Position numbers and translations under genes: made by a program | Notes under the pieces: model-generated | The model's database searches: none | What the model was told of the DNA's origin: nothing | The model's input: the letters and a program-made list of their open reading frames with translations, nothing else | Source of the DNA: JAFAVZ01 sp036009105 | Lineage (GTDB): Bacteria; Acidobacteriota; Thermoanaerobaculia; Gp7-AA8 | DNA: 10,861 bases | NCBI GenBank assembly: GCA_036009105.1 | Contig: DASYMJ010000116.1 | Span: 1-10,861, forward strand | Direction of reading: 5' to 3' | Part shown: positions 6,241-10,861 of the stretch, piece after piece | Layout of the letters: each line of letters begins with the position of its first letter | How positions within the stretch are numbered: the stretch's first letter is position 1

Positions 6241-6406
6241 CCGCCGGTCGGTCGAATGCCACCGCGTCACAGAACGGCAAATGCCAGCGGTGCGGCATCA
6301 TCGTCCCGCCTGGATGCAGTACATGATTCCGCGGATGCCTGTCGCGGCAACGAACTTGCAGCCGGCCGTCCTCTTTGAAGCCGCACAAGATCCAACGGGA
6401 GTGATC
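6241..6406 (+). other. Untranslated leader of the protease-barrel gene, with small hairpins
   Basis: This 166-base stretch precedes the start at 6407 and has no convincing coding sequence. Two small hairpins are visible: ATGCC/GGCAT (6281-6285 with 6294-6298, extendable by GC pairs past one bulged A) and CCGCG/CGCGG (6329-6333 with 6343-6347, 9-base loop). I do not recognise a known riboswitch. It may be a long 5' UTR if the TAGAAT at 6235 is the promoter; this is inference. Confidence 0.3.
6397..6401 (+). promoter_or_regulatory. Ribosome binding site deciding the start of the protease-barrel gene
   Basis: GGGAG sits 5 bases before the ATG at 6407. The frame is open far upstream (to 5609), but this site and the signal peptide that follows immediately select 6407 as the start. 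Confidence 0.65.
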
Positions 6407-9400
6407 ATGCGCCAGACCCTGCGTAGTTTTCCCCTTCTCCTCGTCCTCCTCTGCCTCCTCGCGCCGGCCGCCCAAGCCCAGTACTTCGGGCGCAACAAGG
6501 TCCAGTACGAGGCCTTCCACTTCAAGGTGATGCAGACCGAGCATTTCGACATCTATTACTACGACCAGGAAGCGGACGTGGTGAAAGACGTCGGCCGGAT
6601 GGCGGAGCGGTGGTACTTCCGCCTCTCCAAGACCTTCAATCACACCTTCACCCGCAAGCCGATCGTCCTCTACGCCAACTCCGCCGACTTCCAGCAGACC
6701 ACCACCACCGGCGGGCTGATCGGCGAAGGGACGGGCGGCTTCACCGACGAGTTCATGAACCGGGTCGTCCTCCCCCTCACCGGCGACTACTCGGAGAACG
6801 ATCACGTCCTCGGCCACGAGATCGTGCACGTCTTCCAGTACGACATCGCCGCGGCGCAGACGAACAACCGCCGCCGCTTCAACCTCGAGCAGCTCCCGCT
6901 CTGGCTGGTGGAAGGCATGGCCGAGTACTTCTCGAAGGGCCGCATCGATCCCCTCACCTCGATGTGGATCCGCGACGCCACGATCCAGGACCGGCTGCCG
7001 GACCTGAAGAAGCTGACCCGCGACCCGCGCTACTTCCCCTATCGCTACGGCGAGGCGCTGATGGCCTACATCGGCGGCCGCTTCGGCGACGAGGCGGTGG
7101 TGCGCTACTTCCTCGCTTCCGGCATGGTGGGCATCGAGGCGGCCTTCGACCGCGCCGTCGGCCTCTCCTCCGACCAGGTCTTCCGCGACTGGCAGGAAGC
7201 GGCGCGCGAGCTGTACAACCCGGTCCTGGCCGAGCGCCCCATGACCCTGGGCAACCCGCTGATCGGGCGCCGTCCGGAGCCGGGCAACAAGAAGCGGCAG
7301 TCGACCGACCTGAACGTCGGCCCGTCGCTCAGCCCCGACGGGCGCTATCTCGCCTTCCTCTCCACCCGCGAGCTGTTCGACGTCGACCTCTTCCTGGCCG
7401 ACGCGAAGACCGGCCGCGTGCTGCGCCGCCTCGTCTCCTCCGACCGCGACGCGCACTACGACGCCCTCCGCTTCATCGACTCGGCCGGCACCTGGTCGCC
7501 CGACTCCAAGCGCCTGGCCTTCATCACCTTCGAGAAGGGCGACAACTTCCTCGGCATCGTCGACGCCGACTCGCGGGAGACGCGGCACATCCGCGTGCCC
7601 GACCTCGACGCGATGTCCTCCGTCTCCTGGGCGCCGGACGGCCGCTCGGTGGTCATCTCCGGCCAGCGCACCGGCGTGACCGACCTCTTCATCTACAACC
7701 TCGACGCGAACACCGTCCGCCAGATCACGGCCGACAAGTTCGCGGACATGCAGCCCGCCTGGTCGCCGGACGGCAAGACCATCGCCTTCATCACCGACCG
7801 CGGCCAGGGGACGCGCCTGGAGAACCTCTCCTTCTCCAACATGAGCATCGCCACGCTCGACGTCAACTCCGGCGCCGTGCACGTGCTGCCGCTCTTCGCC
7901 GGCGCGCACCACATCAACCCGCAGTGGGGGACGAACAGCAACACCCTCTACTTCATCGCCAACCCGGAAGGCGTGCCGGATGTGTTCCGCTACACCCTGA
8001 GCGACAACCGCATCGAGCGCATCACCCACGTGCAGACCGGCGTCTCCGGCATCACCGAGCTCTCGCCCGCGCTGTCCGTGGCCACCGGGACGGGCGACAT
8101 CGCCATCTCCATCTACGAGGGGGACAACTACAACATCTATTCACTGCCTGCCAACGCGGCCGGCACGGCCGTCGCCGCCACGCCGCCGGCGGACATCCCG
8201 CGCGCCGCGCTGCTGCCGCCGTACCGCCAGACCGGCTCGGTGATCACGGCCTACCTGCAGCATCCGGAGGAAGGGCTGCTGCCGGAGAGCACGCAGCTGA
8301 CCGAGCGCGGCTACAACCCGAACCTGCACCTGGCCTACCTCGGGCCTCCCACCATCGGCGTCGGCGCGGACCAGTTCGGCTTCGGCGTCGGCGGCTCGAT
8401 CAGCGCCTATTTCTCCGACATCCTGGGCCAGCACAACGTCGGCTTCACCTTCCAGGGCGGCGGCAGCTCGAACTACGGCAGCTTCGCCGATCAGATCGGC
8501 GGCGAGCTCTTCTACCTGAACCAGCAGCACCGCTTCAACTGGGGCATCGACACGATGCACGTGCCGTACGTCACGCTCTCGCAGGGCGTGCAGCCGACCA
8601 CCACGGTCATCAACGGCCAGACCGTCTTCGCGGATGACTACCTGCAGGTACGGGAGGTGCAGACGATCGACGACGTCTCCGGCGTCGCGCAGTATCCGCT
8701 CAGCGCCACCCGGCGCATCGAAGGGCAGATCGGCTATCAGCACTACGGCTACAAGGCGGAGGTCGATCACTTCATCGTGGTGGGCGGCCAGATCGTGGAT
8801 GAGTTCACCGACCGCCTGCCCGGCTCGTTCTCCGTCGGCCTCTCCAAGGCATCCGTCGCATTCGTGGGGGACAGCTCCGCGTTCGGGTTCGTCTCGCCCG
8901 TGCGCGGCACGCGCTATCGCTATGAGGTGGAGACGCTCACCGGCGACCTCAAGTTCAACACCGCGCTGGCGGACTGGCGCAAGTACTACTTCAAGCGTCC
9001 GGTCACGCTCGCCGTGCGCGGGCTGCATTACGGCCGCTACGGCACCGATGCGGAGAGCCCCCAGCTCACGCCGCTCTACCTCGGCCAGGGCTCGCTGGTG
9101 CGCGGCTACGACCCCTACTCGGTGAACATCGACGAGTGCACGGCGCCCTCCGGCTCCGGCGCCTGCCCGGTGTTCGACCGCCTGGTCGGCTCGCGCGTGG
9201 CGGCGGGCAGCGTCGAGGTGCGCGTGCCGCTGCTGGGCACCCAGGAGTACGGCCTCATCAACGCGCCGGCCGTCCCGACGGAGCTCTTCGCGTTCGGCGA
9301 CGTCGGCGCCGCCTGGCGCAACGGCGACAAGGTGAAGTTCAAGTGGGCCACCGACACCACCGAGCACGTGCCGGTGGCCAGCGTCGGCATCGGCCTGCGC

Positions 9401-9502
9401 GTCCTGCTGGCCTACATCCCCATCGAGGTCTACGCCGCGAAGCCGTTCCAGCGCCCGGCGCGCAACATCGAGTACGGCTTCAACATCATTCCGGGCTGGT
9501 AG
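6407..9502 (+). CDS. Outer-membrane fusion: peptidase-MA-like metalloprotease, TolB-type propeller, Omp85-like barrel, 1031 aa
   Basis: Signal peptide: residues 1-24 (MRQTLRSFPLLLVLL to APAAQA). Domain 1 (about 30-275) is a gluzincin: HEIVH at 137-141 gives His137, Glu138 and His141, and WLVEGMAEYF (166-175) supplies the third zinc ligand, Glu169, as in the peptidase MA-like family. Domain 2 (about 300-580) is a TolB/WD40-like propeller with PD40 signatures at SPDGRYLAFLS (309), WSPDSKRLAFIT (363), WAPDGRSVVIS (408) and WSPDGKTIAFIT (452), plus a degenerate blade at WGTNSNTLYFI (507). Domain 3 (about 640-1031, near 390 residues) is strand-rich, contains VRGY (898-901), the hallmark of the Omp85/BamA substrate-contact loop, and ends in Trp. 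The protein is probably anchored in the outer membrane with the protease and propeller in the periplasm (orientation inferred). The substrate is unknown; no POTRA repeat is evident. Confidence 0.85.
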   Translation: MRQTLRSFPLLLVLLCLLAPAAQAQYFGRNKVQYEAFHFKVMQTEHFDIYYYDQEADVVKDVGRMAERWYFRLSKTFNHTFTRKPIVLYANSADFQQTTTTGGLIGEGTGGFTDEFMNRVVLPLTGDYSENDHVLGHEIVHVFQYDIAAAQTNNRRRFNLEQLPLWLVEGMAEYFSKGRIDPLTSMWIRDATIQDRLPDLKKLTRDPRYFPYRYGEALMAYIGGRFGDEAVVRYFLASGMVGIEAAFDRAVGLSSDQVFRDWQEAARELYNPVLAERPMTLGNPLIGRRPEPGNKKRQSTDLNVGPSLSPDGRYLAFLSTRELFDVDLFLADAKTGRVLRRLVSSDRDAHYDALRFIDSAGTWSPDSKRLAFITFEKGDNFLGIVDADSRETRHIRVPDLDAMSSVSWAPDGRSVVISGQRTGVTDLFIYNLDANTVRQITADKFADMQPAWSPDGKTIAFITDRGQGTRLENLSFSNMSIATLDVNSGAVHVLPLFAGAHHINPQWGTNSNTLYFIANPEGVPDVFRYTLSDNRIERITHVQTGVSGITELSPALSVATGTGDIAISIYEGDNYNIYSLPANAAGTAVAATPPADIPRAALLPPYRQTGSVITAYLQHPEEGLLPESTQLTERGYNPNLHLAYLGPPTIGVGADQFGFGVGGSISAYFSDILGQHNVGFTFQGGGSSNYGSFADQIGGELFYLNQQHRFNWGIDTMHVPYVTLSQGVQPTTTVINGQTVFADDYLQVREVQTIDDVSGVAQYPLSATRRIEGQIGYQHYGYKAEVDHFIVVGGQIVDEFTDRLPGSFSVGLSKASVAFVGDSSAFGFVSPVRGTRYRYEVETLTGDLKFNTALADWRKYYFKRPVTLAVRGLHYGRYGTDAESPQLTPLYLGQGSLVRGYDPYSVNIDECTAPSGSGACPVFDRLVGSRVAAGSVEVRVPLLGTQEYGLINAPAVPTELFAFGDVGAAWRNGDKVKFKWATDTTEHVPVASVGIGLRVLLAYIPIEVYAAKPFQRPARNIEYGFNIIPGW

Positions 9503-9507
9503 AAATG

Positions 9508-9579
9508 GTTGTCGGTTGTCAGTGGTCAGTGGTCAGTAGTCGGTTCTACTGACAACCGATAACCGACAACCGACAACTC
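9508..9579. repeat. Inverted array of degenerate 7-base units, copy 2
   Basis: This is the same family as 5395-5464. The left half (9508-9545) is a run of heptads such as GGTTGTC, AGTGGTC and AGTAGTC. The right arm 9546-9579 differs from 5431-5464 at a single base. It fills the gap between the protease-barrel stop and the zincin start, ending 2 bases before the ATG at 9582, so any mRNA for the zincin gene carries the repeat as its leader. Confidence 0.85.
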
Positions 9580-9581
9580 TC

Positions 9582-9953
9582 ATGCTCCTCTCCCCGCACG
9601 AATTCGAACAGCTCGTCGAAGAGGCGCTGGCCAAACTGCCGGCGCGCTTCGCGAAGCTGCTGGAGAACATCGCCGTGGTGGTGGAAGAAGAGCCGTCCGC
9701 CGGCGACCTGGACGAGGTCTTCGGCGACGATGAGGAAGGGGACGACGAGCTGCTCGGCATCTTCCGCGGCACGCCTCTGACGCAGCGCCGCTTCGACGAC
9801 CTCCCCCAATTGCCTGCCGAAGTGGCCATCTTCCGCGGCCCCATCCTCCGCGTTTCCCGCAATCGCCGCGAAGCGGTGCACGAGATCCGCGAGACCGTGA
9901 TCCACGAGCTGGGCCACTACTTCGGCCTCGGCGATCACGAGATGGTTTTCTAG
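9582..9953 (+). CDS. Minimal zincin-fold metallopeptidase (PF06262 type), 123 aa
   Basis: The N-terminal part MLLSPHEFEQLVEEALAKLPARFAKLLENIAVVVEEEP is typical of this small-protein family, followed by an acidic insert (GDDEEGDDELLGIFRG, 48-63). The C-terminal part contains the zinc motif VIHELGHYFGLGDHEM, with His108, Glu109, His112 and probably Asp118 as the third ligand. Length is normal for the family (about 115-135), and the protein ends right after the motif. There is no signal peptide, so it is cytoplasmic. Family members are called metallopeptidases from fold and motif; physiological substrates are not established. No Shine-Dalgarno precedes the start because a repeat array abuts it, so it may be read through from the protease-barrel gene or be leaderless. 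Confidence 0.88.
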   Translation: MLLSPHEFEQLVEEALAKLPARFAKLLENIAVVVEEEPSAGDLDEVFGDDEEGDDELLGIFRGTPLTQRRFDDLPQLPAEVAIFRGPILRVSRNRREAVHEIRETVIHELGHYFGLGDHEMVF

Positions 9954-9971
9954 TGGCGGCGCGCGCGGCGC

Positions 9972-10004
9972 GATCCTTCGGCTTCCGCGGGCCTCAGGAT
10001 GACA
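9972..10004. repeat. Short palindromic intergenic element
   Basis: GATCCTTCGGC and GCCTCAGGATGAC form an imperfect stem (ATCCT with AGGAT, GGC with GCC, a 2x2 internal loop) around TTCCGCGG. Elements reading ATCCTTCG...CTCAGGATGACA recur between genes in many GC-rich bacterial genomes, so I read this as one copy of a dispersed family. The rest of the 200-base gap (10005-10139) shows nothing I can name. Confidence 0.45.
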
Positions 10005-10139
10005 CCGTCTCCAACTCCTGGTCGCCGAAATCCACAAATCTCGATGTTTCGCTCCGGCGAACTTCATCACCTCGCTCCATTCATGGGACTTAGCGATCGG
10101 CACACGGCGGCAGCGCGCCTGCAGCGACGGAACCGCCGA

Positions 10140-10145
10140 AAGGAG
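10140..10145 (+). promoter_or_regulatory. Shine-Dalgarno for the lipoprotein start at 10154
   Basis: AAGGAG ends 8 bases before the ATG, within a purine-rich run. It shows that the lipoprotein start was a genuine translation start, even though the gene is now disrupted. Confidence 0.7.
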
Positions 10146-10153
10146 AGAGGGAC

Positions 10154-10630
10154 ATGAAACGCGTCGCAGCATTTCTCGTCATCCTCATCGTCGTCATCGG
10201 CTGTACCACTTCGTCGTCCACCACAGGGAAAGGAGGAGAGGTCCGCGGCGTCGCCATGCTGGACGGCAGTGCGGTGCCCGGAGTGACGATGACGCTGGTC
10301 GGGCCGTCCGGAGCGCAGCATGTGGTGACCGACGGCGACGGCAAGTACGCCTTCACCGGCCTCGCGCCCGGCACCTATAAAGTCAAGGCGGAGCTGGAGG
10401 GGCTCCGCACCGTCACCAGGAAGGTGAAGTTGCGCGCCGGCCGGACGGTCGTGGCCGTGGGCCGCTGCGGGCCGCGAGCGTGGCGGAGTCGATCACCGTC
10501 ACGGCGTCCGCGGGGACGCTGGCCAGGCTGCGCCTCCGCTACAAGGAGCCTTCCGGCGAGACCTCGCGCGAGCTGGCGGCGGCCATCAATGATGACGGCC
10601 GCACGATCTTCAACGCTTCCCCCGACCTGA
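10154..10630 (+). CDS. Lipoprotein with carboxypeptidase-regulatory-like domain; frame-disrupted 5' part of a vWA gene
   Basis: The N terminus MKRVAAFLVILIVVIGCTTSS is a lipoprotein signal (VIGC, Cys17). Residues about 28-102 form a CarboxypepD_reg beta-sandwich: EVRGVAMLDGSAVPGVTMTLVG, TDGDGKYAFTGLAPGTYKVKAELEG, KVKLRAGRTVVAV. After residue 103 the frame becomes Arg/Ser/Pro-rich non-protein-like sequence and stops at 10630. The next frame instead continues sensibly as GPLRAASVAESITVTA, the usual follow-on to such domains. Stepping back one base near 10459 joins them, so one G has probably been lost from a short G run (or miscalled). As it stands the gene would encode a 158-aa lipoprotein with a nonsense tail. 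The domain can act as a surface or periplasmic binding module. The ribosome site is good. Confidence 0.6.
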   Translation: MKRVAAFLVILIVVIGCTTSSSTTGKGGEVRGVAMLDGSAVPGVTMTLVGPSGAQHVVTDGDGKYAFTGLAPGTYKVKAELEGLRTVTRKVKLRAGRTVVAVGRCGPRAWRSRSPSRRPRGRWPGCASATRSLPARPRASWRRPSMMTAARSSTLPPT

Positions 10631-10797
10631 AGTTCGCCGCCGCCGTGGCCGAGCTCGGGATGCTCCTGCGCGATTCGCAACATCGCGGCGGCGCCTCGTA
10701 TGCGGACGTGCTGTCGCTCGCGCGGACCTCGCGGGGGGTGGATCTGGACGGGCGGAGGGGCGAGTTCATGAAGCTCGCCGCTCTCGCGCAGAAGTGA
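10459..10797 (+). pseudogene. C-terminal remnant of a YfbK-like von Willebrand A protein (DUF3520 region)
   Basis: In the frame shifted by one base from the lipoprotein start, the sequence reads GPLRAASVAESITVTASAG and then, without any vWA domain, LARLRLRYKEPSGETSRE, FAAAVAELGMLLRDSQHRGG and RRGEFMKLAALAQK. The segment RYKEPSGETSR ... FAAAVAxxGMLLRDSxHxG ... EFxxLxxxA is the C-terminal domain of YfbK-type vWA proteins. In intact relatives, several hundred residues, including the vWA fold, separate the ESITVTA junction from this domain. The locus is therefore most simply a vWA lipoprotein gene that lost its middle and picked up a 1-base frameshift. A GTG at 10480 could start a 105-aa protein, but nothing resembles a ribosome site there. 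The stop at 10797 is followed by a strong hairpin. Confidence 0.65.
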
Positions 10798-10804
10798 AGA
10801 TGTA

Positions 10805-10861
10805 GGGCCGGCTCTCAGCCGGCCCAGCGATCACGGATCCATCGGGCCGGCTGAGAGCCGG
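10805..10861. repeat. Double palindrome after the vWA remnant (runs to window edge)
   Basis: GGGCCGGCT/AGCCGGCCC (10805-10813 with 10817-10825) is a perfect 9-bp hairpin with a 3-base loop. A second copy in inverted order starts at 10844 (GGGCCGGCT, GAG loop, AGCCGG) and is cut by the edge. The two copies are reverse complements of each other, so they can also pair together. Beginning 7 bases after the stop at 10797, it could serve as a terminator, although no T-run is visible; it also looks like a dispersed palindromic repeat. Confidence 0.7.

Noticed and set aside
6249..6326. Zinc-ribbon-like peptide (KCQRCGIIVPPGC) in the leader upstream of 6407
   Set aside because: The frame has no start codon and stops soon after; only two closely spaced CxxC-type cysteines plus one, so probably chance.
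6256..6378. 40-codon upstream open frame in the leader
   Set aside because: No ribosome site, unremarkable composition, no evidence of translation.
5609..6406. Upstream extension of the protease-barrel frame
   Set aside because: It overlaps the F420-reductase-like gene out of frame and reads as Arg-rich noise; a signal peptide and GGGAG place the start at 6407.
6224..8029. Long minus-strand open frame inside the protease-barrel gene
   Set aside because: Val/Gly/Asp/Arg-rich shadow typical of GC-rich antisense frames, with no recognisable motifs.
5395..9579. Repeats considered as CRISPR or phage attachment sites
   Set aside because: Units are 7 bases, inverted and contiguous, with no regular spacers, no cas genes and no integrase nearby.
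9533..9862. Minus-strand frames reading through the repeat into the zincin gene
   Set aside because: Part of the translation is just the heptad repeat and the rest is a Ser/Arg-rich shadow of the zincin gene.

Overview
The window looks like the chromosome of a GC-rich (about two-thirds GC by eye) Gram-negative bacterium with an outer membrane, most plausibly an Acidobacteriota-type organism. The pointers are a predicted outer-membrane barrel protein ending in Trp, several exported proteins and lipoproteins, a carboxypeptidase-regulatory-like domain joined to a YfbK-type von Willebrand A tail, and many short palindromic intergenic repeats. The taxonomic placement is inference; there is no rRNA or marker gene here.

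Layout, left to right. (1) 1-1172, minus strand: an extended SDR oxidoreductase/epimerase followed, with a 4-base ATGA overlap, by the start of an exported metallophosphoesterase-like protein that runs off the left edge. (2) 1221-2405, plus strand: a four-helix membrane protein with a SpoIIE/RsbU-type PP2C phosphatase domain. (3) 2395-3272: three small genes, namely a 75-aa two-helix membrane protein (minus), a 72-aa single-helix membrane protein (plus) and a probable lipoprotein with an antibiotic-biosynthesis-monooxygenase fold (minus). (4) 3338-5390: a secreted protein of unknown function (minus) head to head with an exported amidohydrolase (plus). (5) 5487-6134: an F420-dependent NADP reductase-like protein. 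(6) 6407-9502: the largest gene, a 1031-aa fusion of an HEXXH peptidase-MA-like domain, a TolB-type propeller and an Omp85-like barrel. (7) 9582-9953: a small zincin-fold metallopeptidase. (8) 10154-10797: a broken locus in which a lipoprotein/CarboxypepD_reg start is followed, one frame off, by the C-terminal domain of a YfbK-like vWA protein with the middle missing.

Intergenic DNA is rich in structured repeats. Two sites (about 5395-5464 and 9508-9579) share a nearly identical 34-base arm made of degenerate 7-base units. A third site (6133-6223) has the same heptad-in-inverted-array architecture but a different heptamer. Other palindromic elements lie at 9972-10004 and at the right edge.

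No single pathway links the genes. The common theme is the cell envelope: exported hydrolases, lipoproteins, small membrane proteins and a predicted outer-membrane-anchored protease. I see no CRISPR array, transposase, phage gene, tRNA or rRNA. The most unusual items are the protease-propeller-barrel fusion, the collapsed vWA gene and the heptad-based inverted repeats.
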